Assembly: GCF_009928485.1 (NCBI RefSeq)
Contig: NZ_JAABNP010000006.1
Coordinates: 62,001 to 126,000, forward strand
DNA: 64,000 nucleotides
Reading direction: 5' to 3'
DNA from: Clostridium sp. C2-6-12
Lineage (GTDB): Bacteria; Bacillota; Clostridia; Clostridiales; Clostridiaceae
In this document: positions 17,686 through 27,142 of the stretch, one piece after another
Layout of the letters: every line of letters starts with the position of its first letter
Position numbering within the stretch: position 1 is the stretch's first letter
Position numbers and translations under genes: made by a program
The notes under the pieces: generated by a model
What the model was told of the DNA's origin: nothing
The model's database searches: none
The model's input: the letters and a program-made list of their open reading frames with translations, nothing else

Positions 17686-18567
17686 ATGCTTTCAATAAAA
17701 AATGTTTCAAAAAAATATTCAAGTGATTTTATGGCTATTTCAAATTTTAATCTTGAACTGGAGGGAGGAGTAATAGGACTTTTAGGTGCAAATGGTGCTG
17801 GTAAATCAACATTGATGAAACTGATAGCAACAGTTTCAAAACCAAGCGAAGGAATTATTACTTGGAAAGGACAAGATATTCATAAAAATGGAGATGAACT
17901 TAGACATGATTTGGGATACTTGCCTCAGAGTTTTGGTGTATTTCCTAATTTGACAGCTGTTGAATTTTTAAAGTATATGGCAGCTTTAAAGGGACTTAAT
18001 ATGAAGAAGGCAAAAGGTAGAATAAATGAGCTTATTGACTTATTAAATCTTAGTGATGCAGCTAATAGAAGTATTGGAAATTATTCAGGTGGCATGAAGC
18101 AGAGAATAGGTATTGCTCAAGCACTTTTAAATGATCCTAAAATTCTTATAGTGGATGAACCTACCGTTGGATTAGATCCAAATGAAAGAATGAATTTTAG
18201 AAATTTAATAAATAGTTTATCAAAAGATAAAATAATTATATTGTCTACACATATAGTATCTGATGTTGAATCTTCAGCAGAAAAAATTGTTCTTATGAAT
18301 AAAGGCAAGCTTATGTGTTTTTGTAAAAATGAAGAACTTTTAAGTTCCCTAGAAGGAAATGTGTGGGAATGTTTAATTGAGGAAAGCAAACTTGAAGACA
18401 TAAAAAATAAATATATAACAGGAAACATTATAAGGAGAAATGATGGAATGGCAGTTCGAGTAATATCAGAAACAAAACCAGTATCAGATGCTATTAATAT
18501 GCAGCCTACACTTGAAGATGTTTATATTTATTATACTTCTGGAAAGAGAGGGGAGAAGCTTGAATAA
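17686..18567 (+). CDS. ABC transporter ATP-binding protein
   Basis: 293 residues. Walker A GANGAGKST, Q-loop YLPQSFGVFPNLT, signature YSGGMKQRIGIAQALL, Walker B ILIVDEPTVGLDP and a switch His in STHIVSD are all intact, so it should hydrolyse ATP. Type matches exporter-like ABC-2 ATPases of the antibiotic-peptide resistance kind. AGGAGG precedes ATG. Its 3' end overlaps the permease start by 8 bases, indicating translational coupling. Confidence 0.92.
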   Translation: MLSIKNVSKKYSSDFMAISNFNLELEGGVIGLLGANGAGKSTLMKLIATVSKPSEGIITWKGQDIHKNGDELRHDLGYLPQSFGVFPNLTAVEFLKYMAALKGLNMKKAKGRINELIDLLNLSDAANRSIGNYSGGMKQRIGIAQALLNDPKILIVDEPTVGLDPNERMNFRNLINSLSKDKIIILSTHIVSDVESSAEKIVLMNKGKLMCFCKNEELLSSLEGNVWECLIEESKLEDIKNKYITGNIIRRNDGMAVRVISETKPVSDAINMQPTLEDVYIYYTSGKRGEKLE

Positions 18568-20161
18568 GTTATATGAAATTTATTATATAGGAAGATCTGA
18601 TTTTTTAGACAGAATAAGAAGTAAAAGTATATTCATGATAACTCTTTTAATGATGTATATATCCTATTTATTTTTTCCACAAAATAATAGCAGTGTATAT
18701 TATACATTAAATTATAATTTTAAAGGATTTTTTTATAGGGGGATTTATAATTCTATATGGATGGGCTGGGTTGCTACAATAGCCTTTATCAGTGTTGTAA
18801 CTTTAATTGGTTTTTATTTTGTCAGGAATTCCATAAAGAGAGAAAGGGAGCTCTTAATAGGGGAAATAACTGCTTCTATAGGGACAAAGTCTTGGATTTT
18901 TATATTTGGAAAAGCCTTTGGTAATTTATTATTTCTGTTATTGCAAATGCTTATAGTTATTTTTATTACAATTATAATGCAGTTTGTGAGAGGAGAAAGC
19001 TATTCTCTTGAGTTAATTAATCTTTTAACACCATTTGTAATATTAGCAGTACCAGTTTGTTTTATTGTATCAGTTATAGCTATAATCTTTGAGGTTATAC
19101 CTATACTTAGAAATTCTTTTGGAAATGTAGAATATTTCTTTGTGTGGTCTGGTATATGTGTAGCATCCCTTAGAGGAGAAAAATCCTATTTATCAGATGT
19201 TTTTGGAATGAATACTACTTCTAAAGTGATTTTAGAACAAATTAAGAATAACTTTGATGAATTTAAAGACATTAATGACTTCAGCCTTGGAACAAATGGG
19301 GCACTTCATGATAATATTAAAACTTTTGTAATGGATAAAGTTAATATTGATATGTATATATTTATAGGAAGATTCTTTTGGATTGTTATAGGCATTTTAA
19401 TACTTTTTTTGGCTTCTATATTTTTTAGAAGAACTTCTCTCATTAGAACAAAAGTGAGTTTAAAGAGGGGCAAGGTGATTGATACTAAACTAAAGGAATA
19501 CAATTCACCCAAAAGAATAATATTAAGTAAGATTTTTGAAAGTAAAACTTATTCTAATAAATTAAGAATAATATGTAGTGAGCTTAAGCTTATGTTTGCA
19601 ACATGTAATTTGTGGTGGTACTTATCTATGATTATTTGTACTATAGTAATATTTTTTGCAAAAGGTGAAATTTTATATAAGTTATTAATTCCTGTAATAT
19701 GGATTTTGCCTATTTTTATATGGTCTAAATTAGGTACTATTCAAATTAATTTTAATATGGACGACTATCTTGTCACATATAATAATTATAGAAAGTCTCA
19801 GCTTTTTGATTCGGTTATAGCAGGAATTTTATTTACTATGCTTATGAACATTAGTATAATAATAAAATTTATCATATCAAATGATTATTTAGGAATTGTA
19901 TATATTTTAATGGGAAGTGTATTTGTAAATACATTGGGACTGTTTATTGGGACTGTTTCTAAAAACGCTACTGCTTTTGAGATAACTTATATGATTTTAT
20001 GGTATGTAGGTATATTAAATGGTTTTACAAGCTTAGATTTTCTCGGTCTTACAAAAACAGCTTTAAGTGCTCATACTCCAATTATATTCTTTGCCGTTGG
20101 AATTATTTTGTTAATAGCTTCAATTGTAATTAAGAAAAATAGAATTAATACTTTCAATTAA
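18560..20161 (+). CDS. ABC transporter permease-like membrane protein, 533 aa
   Basis: About 10-12 hydrophobic helices with a hydrophilic loop around residues 210-275. No ABC-2 signature I can name, but position and coupling to the ATPase make it the membrane partner. TTG 18560 is preferred because GAGAGGGGAG lies just ahead; the frame is open further upstream inside the ATPase gene. Likely exports or senses an envelope-active compound under control of the divergent kinase/regulator pair. Confidence 0.8.
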   Translation: MNKLYEIYYIGRSDFLDRIRSKSIFMITLLMMYISYLFFPQNNSSVYYTLNYNFKGFFYRGIYNSIWMGWVATIAFISVVTLIGFYFVRNSIKRERELLIGEITASIGTKSWIFIFGKAFGNLLFLLLQMLIVIFITIIMQFVRGESYSLELINLLTPFVILAVPVCFIVSVIAIIFEVIPILRNSFGNVEYFFVWSGICVASLRGEKSYLSDVFGMNTTSKVILEQIKNNFDEFKDINDFSLGTNGALHDNIKTFVMDKVNIDMYIFIGRFFWIVIGILILFLASIFFRRTSLIRTKVSLKRGKVIDTKLKEYNSPKRIILSKIFESKTYSNKLRIICSELKLMFATCNLWWYLSMIICTIVIFFAKGEILYKLLIPVIWILPIFIWSKLGTIQINFNMDDYLVTYNNYRKSQLFDSVIAGILFTMLMNISIIIKFIISNDYLGIVYILMGSVFVNTLGLFIGTVSKNATAFEITYMILWYVGILNGFTSLDFLGLTKTALSAHTPIIFFAVGIILLIASIVIKKNRINTFN

Positions 20162-20379
20162 GATAAATCTAATTGAGCATAAAGTCACTATATGATAAAC
20201 TTGAATTAATTTAATTAAGATTTCCTTATAAGTTAAATTTATCAAATTAAAAATATAATAATTATAGTTAAATTTAATAAGGAAAAATTATTGGTAATAA
20301 GAATTAACTATATATTTCAGAGTTTATTAATTCATTTTATTTTAGAGTTAGAGGGATTTTAAGAATGGAGGACATTAAC

Positions 20380-21093
20380 ATGAGCAAAAATAATATCAGT
20401 AAATTTGAAGGATTTTCACCTGAAGCTTTAGCTTTTCTTAATGATGTAAGAGTAAATAACAGTAAGGAGTGGTTTGAAAGCCATAGAAATGAATATAACA
20501 AATATTTATTAGAACCATTTCAAAATTTAGTGATAGATTTAAGTGAGCAAATGCTTAGTATTGATAGTCATATTGATGTTACTCCTGTGATTAATAAAAC
20601 AATATCAAGAATTTTTAGAGATATAAGATTTTCAAAGGATAAGTCTTTATATAGGAACACCATGTTCTTAACATTTAAAAGAGCAAAAAAAGAGTGGAGA
20701 GATGCTCCGGCATTTTTCTTTGAAATTTCTCCACAATCTTATCGATATGGGATGGGATATTATAGTGCATCTAAAGAGTCTATGGATGTATTTCGTAAAA
20801 TGATAGATGACAATCAGAAATCTTTTGAAAAAACTATCTCATTTTTTGATAAACAAAATGTATTTACAATTGAGGGAGAAGAATATAAAAGAACTTTAGA
20901 TCCTACTAAACCATCTAATATAAACAAATGGTATAACAGGAAAAGCATCCATTTGATTCATAACAGCGTTGAAGTTGAGAGACTTTTTACAAATGGTATA
21001 TTAAAAGACTTAATAGCAGATTTTACTATGCTCAAACCTATTTATGATTATTTATGCAACGTAGAAGCTAGAAAAAATAAAGCAAATAATTAA
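20380..21093 (+). CDS. DUF2461 (TIGR02453) family protein
   Basis: 237-residue soluble protein matching the DUF2461 pattern: FSPEALAFLNDVRVNNSKEWFE at the start (in two parts), then SRIFRDIRFSKDKSLYR, APAFFFEISP and YRYGMGYY. The family is widespread and uncharacterised. ATG 20380 is used since GGAGG lies 8 bases upstream; another ATG at 20365 would swallow that site. Stands alone between the ABC operon and an AraC-type regulator. Confidence 0.85.
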   Translation: MSKNNISKFEGFSPEALAFLNDVRVNNSKEWFESHRNEYNKYLLEPFQNLVIDLSEQMLSIDSHIDVTPVINKTISRIFRDIRFSKDKSLYRNTMFLTFKRAKKEWRDAPAFFFEISPQSYRYGMGYYSASKESMDVFRKMIDDNQKSFEKTISFFDKQNVFTIEGEEYKRTLDPTKPSNINKWYNRKSIHLIHNSVEVERLFTNGILKDLIADFTMLKPIYDYLCNVEARKNKANN

Positions 21094-21191
21094 TTAAAGG
21101 ATATTTTTTCTAATAGCAAGTAAAATCAAGCAACCACGTCTCTATGTATTTATAATAAATGTAGGGTGATTGAAACGAGGTGAATAGACAA

Positions 21192-22157
21192 ATGTACGAG
21201 TGGCAGCAGCAAATTCAAAAAATTGTTGATGAAATTGATAAATGTATTAAAAATTATAATGATGAAGCTTTGACACTTTGTTTTCTTTCTCGCAGGTTAG
21301 GATATTCCGAATTTTATACAACGAGAAAATTCAAAGAAATATCGGGTATGCAATTTAGGGATTATCTGCGGCATAGAAAATTAGCCTTTGCTCTAAAAGA
21401 GGTTAGGGATAGTGAAAAAAGTCTTTTGGATATTGCTTTTGACTATGGATTTTCATCACATGAAGCTTTTACTAGAGCCTTTAAAGGAACATATGGTGTA
21501 ACTCCAAGTGAATACAGAAAAAAGCCTAAGCCTGTCGTTCTTCGTACAAAAATAACTCCTTTCGACCGCTACATTTTAGGATTGGGAGAGATTGGTATGA
21601 TTAAATCTACAGATGATGTTAAAATTTATTTTGTAACTATTCCAGCACATAAGTTTTTACACATTAAAAACTATGAGAGTAATGGGTATTGGGATTTTTG
21701 GCAAAAACAAAGTCTTATTCCAGGACAGGATTGTGAAACAATTTGCGGCTTACTTGATAGCATAAAGGGCAAATTGGATGACGATGGTGGAAGCGAAGTT
21801 AACAGCGGTAGTGGCCAGATTATGGGATACATTAGTGACCCAGACGGCAGACTCTGCGATTGGGGTATTCCACGTACAGAGTGTTATGGTGTACGTCTTC
21901 CTATTGATTATAAAGGCGAAGTGCCACCACAAATGCTTTTAATTGATGTTCCTGAAGCAGAGTATATTGTTTTTGAACATGGACCATTTGATTATGAGCA
22001 GGAAAATCGTAGTGTAGAGGAAAAGGTTGAAAAGGCAATGGCAACTTTTGATTTTGAAGGCACTGGTTACTGCTTTGATACTACCCCAGGTAGAATAATA
22101 TACTTTTATCATAATCCAGAACGTTTTTTTAAATATATCAGACCAGTGAGAAAGTAA
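21192..22157 (+). CDS. AraC-family regulator with C-terminal GyrI-like effector domain
   Basis: 321 residues. Residues about 20-110 carry two helix-turn-helix units (LCFLSRRLGYSEFYTTRKFKE and LDIAFDYGFSSHEAFTRAF in parts) and the AraC signature VTPSEYRKKP. The rest is an effector-binding beta domain (AraC_E_bind/GyrI-like) with FLHIKNYESNGYWDFW and DYEQENRSVEEKVEKAM. This arrangement is that of Rob/SoxS-like multidrug-binding regulators. ATG 21192 is chosen because GAGGTGA lies 8 bases upstream; a GTG at 21180 overlaps it. No adjacent target gene is obvious. A terminator follows. Confidence 0.9.
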   Translation: MYEWQQQIQKIVDEIDKCIKNYNDEALTLCFLSRRLGYSEFYTTRKFKEISGMQFRDYLRHRKLAFALKEVRDSEKSLLDIAFDYGFSSHEAFTRAFKGTYGVTPSEYRKKPKPVVLRTKITPFDRYILGLGEIGMIKSTDDVKIYFVTIPAHKFLHIKNYESNGYWDFWQKQSLIPGQDCETICGLLDSIKGKLDDDGGSEVNSGSGQIMGYISDPDGRLCDWGIPRTECYGVRLPIDYKGEVPPQMLLIDVPEAEYIVFEHGPFDYEQENRSVEEKVEKAMATFDFEGTGYCFDTTPGRIIYFYHNPERFFKYIRPVRK

Positions 22158-22172
22158 ATAAAATCTACAATG

Positions 22173-22218
22173 AAACCTATGAGAATCTAAAGTTTGGATT
22201 TTCATGGGTTTATTTATA
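22173..22218 (+). terminator. Terminator after AraC-type gene (ATC/TAAA/GAT family)
   Basis: Arms 22173-22187 and 22197-22211 pair over 15 bases with two mismatched or wobble positions, loop TAAAGTTTG, then a T-rich tail. Shares loop architecture with several terminators in this window. Confidence 0.75.
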
Positions 22219-22297
22219 TTGTAAAAAATTTTAAATGAAATATTTTAATAAACATAAAAAAATCCTTATAGAAAATAAAAAAATATATATATGAAAG

Positions 22298-22348
22298 AAT
22301 TGCTGATTTTGTTGGAAAACAGTGAAAAACTGGATAATTGCTGATTTT
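22298..22348 (+). repeat. Two 13-bp direct repeats upstream of the MCP gene
   Basis: AATTGCTGATTTT occurs at 22298-22310 and 22336-22348, 38 bases apart, 68-118 bases before the MCP start. GCTGAT resembles part of a SigD -10 box, but a matching -35 was not found at normal spacing. Could be a regulator site. Confidence 0.35.
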
Positions 22349-22415
22349 TTTGCTAAAATAAAATTATGGTATAAAAATTTAATTTAGTATTATTGAAATT
22401 TTAGGAGGGGTTACT

Positions 22416-24131
22416 TTGAAGTGGTTTAATAACTTAAAAATGTCTAAAAAATTAATACCAGCGTTTGTTATTATAGCATTATTAATATTATTGGTTGGAG
22501 CGATTGGAATAAGAAATATGCAGATTCTCAAGAATAATACGAAGGAGATTTACAATGAAAATTTAGTATCAATTCAGAAAATCAATAAAGTTAAGCAGGA
22601 TACTTTAGAAATAAGATATGATTTGTTGAAAATTTCAAATCAAGGAAATAAGGAAAATCAAAATCCTGGATTAGTAAAAGAAATTCAAGATTTTGCTGCA
22701 GATACAGATGCTATACTTAATGATTATGAAAAAAATTTATTAACAGAAGATCAAAAAGATACTTTTAAAGATATAAAAAGTAATTTAAATGAATTTAGAT
22801 CTGTTTATGGTGATGTTATAAAGTTAGCAGATGAACAGGATTTTGAAAAATCTAAAAAAAGATTTACTGAAATAGCCACATCAAGAGCTAATTTATTTAA
22901 AGGCTTAGATACTTTAATTCAAGCTAATGATGAGAAAGCATCTAGTTCATATAAACAGGGTGCAAATATGTATACTTCTTCATTGTACATAATAATATTT
23001 GTTATAGTTTTAGGATTGGTACTAGCTATAGCACTTGGAACATTTATTTCAATTATTATAGCTAAACAATTAAATAAAGTTTTAAACTTTGCTGAAGCTA
23101 TTGGAGAAGGAGATTTAACTCAAGAAATAGATTTAGACAGCAAAGATGAAATAGGAAGGCTTTCTAATGCGCTAAATAAAGCTGCTGAAAATATAAAAGA
23201 ACTTATATCACAAATATTTAACGGTGCAGAAAAGATAAATTCTGCTAGTGGAGACTTGTCAGCAACTACAGAAGAAATATCATCAATGATGCATTCTTCT
23301 AGTGAAGCTACAGAAACAATTGCTAAAGGAGCTCAAGACTTGAGTGCTACAACACAAGAAGTTCAAGCATCCATGGATGAAATAGCAATGAATACAAGTA
23401 ACTTAGAGCGTAAGGCTGAAGAATCTAAAATATCTGGTAATGATATAAATAAAAGAGCTATTGAAATAAAAGAAAAAGCTACAGCGAACATAAAACAAAA
23501 TAATGAAATATATGAAGAAAAAAGACTTAATATTATAAAAGCTATTGAAGCTGGGAAGGTTGTTGAAGAAGTTAAATTAATGGCTGAATCTATAGGCAGT
23601 ATATCTGAACAAACCAATCTTCTTGCATTAAATGCTGCTATAGAGGCTGCAAGAGCAGGAGAGCAAGGAAAAGGTTTTGCTGTAGTTGCTGAAGAGGTTA
23701 GACAATTAGCTGAACAATCTTCTGAAGCTGTAACTCAAATTCAAAATATGGTTACTCAAGTAAGAAGCGCTTTTGATGATTTATCTTCTAGCGGAGAAGA
23801 TATATTAGACTACATGGTAAATAACGTTAAGCCAAGTTATAATTTGTTATTAGATACTGGTATACAATATGAAAAAGATGCTAAGTTTGTAAGTAATATG
23901 GCTATTGATATATTTGATACTGCTAAACAAATGAATGATACAGTAATGCAAGTGAATAAAGCTTTTGAAGCTGTTTCAGCTACAGCAGCAGATTCAGCTG
24001 CTAGTTCAGAAGAAGTATTAGCTAGTATTAGTGAAATTACAAAAGCAGTAACTGATGTTGCTAATTCTACCCAAAGTCAAGCTCAATTAGCTCAAGACCT
24101 TGATGAATTAGTGCAAAAATTTAAAATATAA
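22416..24131 (+). CDS. Methyl-accepting chemotaxis protein
   Basis: 571 residues. Helix 1 (about 12-32), a helical periplasm-side sensor (four-helix-bundle type) to about 188, helix 2 (about 189-214), HAMP to about 265, then the coiled-coil signalling domain with the conserved tip [20 protein letters not shown] (about 400-420) and [15 protein letters not shown]. It should cluster with CheA/CheW and bias flagellar rotation. No pentapeptide methyl-transferase tether at the C-terminus. TTG start with AGGAGGGG upstream. Ligand unknown. Stands alone, with its own terminator. Confidence 0.95.
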   Translation: MKWFNNLKMSKKLIPAFVIIALLILLVGAIGIRNMQILKNNTKEIYNENLVSIQKINKVKQDTLEIRYDLLKISNQGNKENQNPGLVKEIQDFAADTDAILNDYEKNLLTEDQKDTFKDIKSNLNEFRSVYGDVIKLADEQDFEKSKKRFTEIATSRANLFKGLDTLIQANDEKASSSYKQGANMYTSSLYIIIFVIVLGLVLAIALGTFISIIIAKQLNKVLNFAEAIGEGDLTQEIDLDSKDEIGRLSNALNKAAENIKELISQIFNGAEKINSASGDLSATTEEISSMMHSSSEATETIAKGAQDLSATTQEVQASMDEIAMNTSNLERKAEESKISGNDINKRAIEIKEKATANIKQNNEIYEEKRLNIIKAIEAGKVVEEVKLMAESIGSISEQTNLLALNAAIEAARAGEQGKGFAVVAEEVRQLAEQSSEAVTQIQNMVTQVRSAFDDLSSSGEDILDYMVNNVKPSYNLLLDTGIQYEKDAKFVSNMAIDIFDTAKQMNDTVMQVNKAFEAVSATAADSAASSEEVLASISEITKAVTDVANSTQSQAQLAQDLDELVQKFKI

Positions 24132-24141
24132 TAAGCAAATT

Positions 24142-24170
24142 CGCGAAAATCTAGATTTTGCGGGTTATTT
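24142..24170 (+). terminator. Terminator after MCP gene
   Basis: Short hairpin with arms CGCGAAAATC and GATTTTGCG (one bulged G) around a TA loop, followed by a T-rich stretch. Another ATC/GAT-capped hairpin. Confidence 0.6.
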
Positions 24171-24297
24171 ATGTTTTAATTCATTTAAAAGATATTTGAT
24201 TCTCCAGTATAATATAAAGAATTATTAATAACTATTGAATTAATTCTAATTTGATATAATATTAAGATATAAGTAGGTTAAAAAGGAGGATAATTAA

Positions 24298-24609
24298 ATG
24301 AAAATAAAAATGTATGGAGCAGCAATTTGCCCAAGTTGTGTTGAAGCAAAGGCTATTTTAGAAGAACATAAAGATATAGAATTAGATTATAAAAATATTA
24401 TCGAGAGTACTACAATGTTAAAGGAATTTTTATCTTATCGTGATAATGATGAAATGTTTGTTAATGTTATTAAAGAGGGCAGAATAGGAATTCCATTTTT
24501 TATTTTAGAAGATGGAACAAAAACATTAGACATATTTGATTATTTGGATATAGAAAAGCCTAAGAAGGTTGTAAATAGCTGCTCTATTGATGGTAGTGGT
24601 GATTGTTAA
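24298..24609 (+). CDS. Glutaredoxin-like thiol protein (CPSC)
   Basis: 103 residues with a thioredoxin fold: KMYGAAICPSCVEAKAIL carries the CxxC active site, followed by GIPFFILEDG with the cis-Pro, as in glutaredoxin-related proteins. Two extra Cys pairs lie near the C-terminus (SCSIDGSGDC). Presumed cytosolic thiol-disulfide exchange. AAGGAGG precedes ATG. Monocistronic; a terminator follows. Confidence 0.88.
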   Translation: MKIKMYGAAICPSCVEAKAILEEHKDIELDYKNIIESTTMLKEFLSYRDNDEMFVNVIKEGRIGIPFFILEDGTKTLDIFDYLDIEKPKKVVNSCSIDGSGDC

Positions 24610-24653
24610 TCTATATAAGGTTTAGTAATTAATACTTATATTTTACCATAAGT

Positions 24654-24692
24654 TCACCCGAATCCTAAAATTTGGATTCGGGTGAGCTTTTC
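24654..24692 (+). terminator. Terminator after glutaredoxin-like gene
   Basis: Perfect 12-bp stem, arms TCACCCGAATCC and GGATTCGGGTGA, loop TAAAATTT, tail GCTTTT. Strongest member of the TAAA-loop family here. It lies between convergent genes. Confidence 0.9.
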
Positions 24693-24817
24693 AGTTTGTG
24701 ACGATTTAAAATTAATAAGAAAAATAAATTTCTGCATAATATTCATGCTTTATATCTTTATTAAGTAATGCAAAAGAATACTGAATATTGGAGAATTGGT
24801 TTATTTTATAGTGGCAA

Positions 24818-25360
24818 TTAGTTTAAATTAACCTTATAAATCGGTACACCATTTAATTTCCCATTTTCTTCTCTACTAGCCATTAAGCTTATTGACTTTA
24901 CTGGAATTGAAATTCTCTCAAATTGAATTAAGTTGTTTATGTCTTGAGAATCTTCATGAAGTAATATTCTTCTACCTAAAGTTATGTGAGGCATAAATAG
25001 TTTATCGTAAAATGGTATCTTTGATTCTTTTAACTGATTGGAGATTTCTTTATGAAGTTCTGAAAGAACGTGGCTTTTTTCTATTCCAATCCATAAAATA
25101 TTTGTTTTTTTCCTTTTAAAAATACCTAAGTCATTTACAAATAATTTAAAAGGACTAGTTTCTGAAATCACTTTATTCATCACTTCTTTTAGCTGAGAAA
25201 TTTGCATATCATCAGCTTCGCCTATAAAACGAATTGTTAAATGAAAATTTTTCTTTTCTGTAAAGCTACCTTCTATGCAATAAGGTTTAATATATGAGGT
25301 TATTTGGGAAAAATAATTTTTAATGTCATCTTCAAAATCAATGGCAATATAGACTCTCAA
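24818..25360 (-). CDS. thpR: RNA 2',3'-cyclic phosphodiesterase
   Basis: 180 residues with the two catalytic HxTx motifs of the 2H phosphoesterase family: NFHLTIRFIG and MPHITLGRR. Length and layout match ThpR/LigT, which opens 2',3'-cyclic phosphates on RNA. Begins RVYIAIDFED, the usual family start. Start codon is TTG with AAAGGACG upstream. Convergent with the glutaredoxin-like gene and divergent from the DUF4026 gene. Confidence 0.92.
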   Translation of the reverse strand: MRVYIAIDFEDDIKNYFSQITSYIKPYCIEGSFTEKKNFHLTIRFIGEADDMQISQLKEVMNKVISETSPFKLFVNDLGIFKRKKTNILWIGIEKSHVLSELHKEISNQLKESKIPFYDKLFMPHITLGRRILLHEDSQDINNLIQFERISIPVKSISLMASREENGKLNGVPIYKVNLN

Positions 25361-25712
25361 AGTTTTCTCGTCCTTTCTTATAAACTGTAATAATTATAAT
25401 TTATATTTAGAAAATAAGAAAGTTTACTTATTAATCCATTTGTAAGTTGTTTTAAATACATTGAAAACACATGTTTTTCTATAGTATTTAATTGAATATA
25501 GGCATTTTATTTAATTTTACAAAAATGCTAAAGCTGTTGAATAAATAACACTTTCAAAATATATGGTATATTGTAAAAGTTAGGATATGATAATATAATC
25601 AATCTAGTGAATTAATAAAAAACTCTTAATTATATCAATATAGTATAAAATAACATTTTATTGAATTATATTATGTTAAATTATAATTTAAATCATAACA
25701 GGGGGAGAGAAA
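25361..25712. other. 352-base divergent AT-rich spacer
   Basis: Between thpR (minus) and the DUF4026 gene (plus). Very AT-rich; I found no clear promoter, hairpin or small gene, only the GGGGGAG ribosome site just before 25713. Presumably holds both promoters. Confidence 0.5.
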
Positions 25713-26990
25713 ATGTTTGGATTTAAGAAAAAAAGAGAACTTAAAAGTGGGACTATAAATAAGGAAACTTCATATATGATGGCAGTTCCTAAGAGTGAAG
25801 ATGAAATTAAAAATCCTAAGGATGTTATTGATCGTTTAAAGGAAACTACTTTATTCAATTTTAAAGGCGCTGAAATGAAAGAGAACCTAATTATAAAAGT
25901 AGAATACAAAGGAGAGGAGTATGAAGTAGAATTAATTCCAGAGGATGTTGTGATAAACCAAATGTATACAATAAATCATCAGCTTACAGAAGAAAATTAT
26001 AATGCTATGATGAATGCAGAATGCGGTTTAACTACAGCTATGGTATTTGGAGAATCGTCAATAGATTCATATCATTTACAACTTAAAATATTATATGTTA
26101 CAGTTCCTAATATGGTTGCAATAGTTGATTTTTGTACAGAAAGAGTTTTATCTGGTGTGTGGGCTAAAATAACTGCAGAATCAAAAATACCTCCTTCTTA
26201 CGACTATATATATTCTATACAAGCTATAAGTGATGAAGATGGAGGGGTATGGCTTCATACTCATGGACTTAATAGATGTGGTTCAATTGAGGTTGAAATT
26301 TTACAATCAAATAAGGACACTTATAAAAATCACTATTATATTTTGCAAACAATCGCTAAAAGAGTAATTTCAGATGGTGGATTTGTTGATGAAGAAGAGG
26401 CCTTTTGGATAGGACGAATGAATAACGGAGAGTCTTTAGTTGCAACTTGGATTAGTTGGACCATTGCTACAAGTTTATATAAAAATAAAGATATTCTTGG
26501 TGGAATTAAAGATAGAGTAGAAGGCCATAAATTTAATACAGGTGTTGTATATATATATTTATCAGAAGAAGATTATAAGAAGAGAAAATATACTCATGTA
26601 TCAGCTGTTGATGAGGAAATTTCAGATAACTTATTGATGATGTTTACAACAGAAGAAACAATTCATATGAGCAGTCTTGCAAAAGAACGAATTAAATATT
26701 TTAGAGATGCAATAAATAATGCTGAAAATGAAATTCACGGATTGATGAAAATGGGATTATTAGTTGATGAAGAATACCAAAATGAAGAAAAAGACAATAG
26801 GGAGCATATTTGGTTTGAGGTTATTGAAATTAATGATACAAAAATAAGAGGAATCCTTACACAAGAACCTTATTATATTAAGAATTTAGAAGTTAATAGT
26901 GAAATGGAGTTAGCTATTGAAGATTTAACAGATTGGATATTATATACTCCTGATAATCAAATAACGCCTGATAGTGTATACCTATTATAA
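25713..26990 (+). CDS. DUF4026/DUF2314-type protein, 425 aa
   Basis: Soluble protein with no signal peptide. The N-terminal two-thirds follows the DUF4026 pattern (VAIVDFCTERVLSG, GGVWLHTHGLNRCG, EAFWIGRMNNGES), and the last 60 residues look like DUF2314 (HIWFEVIEINDTKIRGILT, then DLTDWILYTPD). Both are uncharacterised domains that often occur together in Firmicutes. GGGGGAG precedes ATG. Single gene with its own terminator. Function unknown. Confidence 0.75.
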   Translation: MFGFKKKRELKSGTINKETSYMMAVPKSEDEIKNPKDVIDRLKETTLFNFKGAEMKENLIIKVEYKGEEYEVELIPEDVVINQMYTINHQLTEENYNAMMNAECGLTTAMVFGESSIDSYHLQLKILYVTVPNMVAIVDFCTERVLSGVWAKITAESKIPPSYDYIYSIQAISDEDGGVWLHTHGLNRCGSIEVEILQSNKDTYKNHYYILQTIAKRVISDGGFVDEEEAFWIGRMNNGESLVATWISWTIATSLYKNKDILGGIKDRVEGHKFNTGVVYIYLSEEDYKKRKYTHVSAVDEEISDNLLMMFTTEETIHMSSLAKERIKYFRDAINNAENEIHGLMKMGLLVDEEYQNEEKDNREHIWFEVIEINDTKIRGILTQEPYYIKNLEVNSEMELAIEDLTDWILYTPDNQITPDSVYLL

Positions 26991-26997
26991 AAAAAAT

Positions 26998-27049
26998 AAA
27001 GTACATTATTTTATGTGAAGGATTTTACATAAAATAATGTACTTTATTT
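26998..27049 (+). terminator. Long-stem terminator after DUF4026 gene
   Basis: Perfect 19-bp stem (26998-27016 with 27027-27045) and a 10-base loop, with a TTTATTTATT tail. Confidence 0.85.
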
Positions 27050-27142
27050 ATTAGTAATAGATTCATAAAGAACTTGTATATAAATTATGCTATATAGATT
27101 TACAAATAATATTTAGTATAATATACAGAGGGAGGGGATGTT

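Noticed and set aside
20222..20285. Terminator for the ABC transporter operon
   Set aside because: TTTCCTTAT and its complement are 40 bases apart with a poorly paired interior and no T-run; too weak to list.
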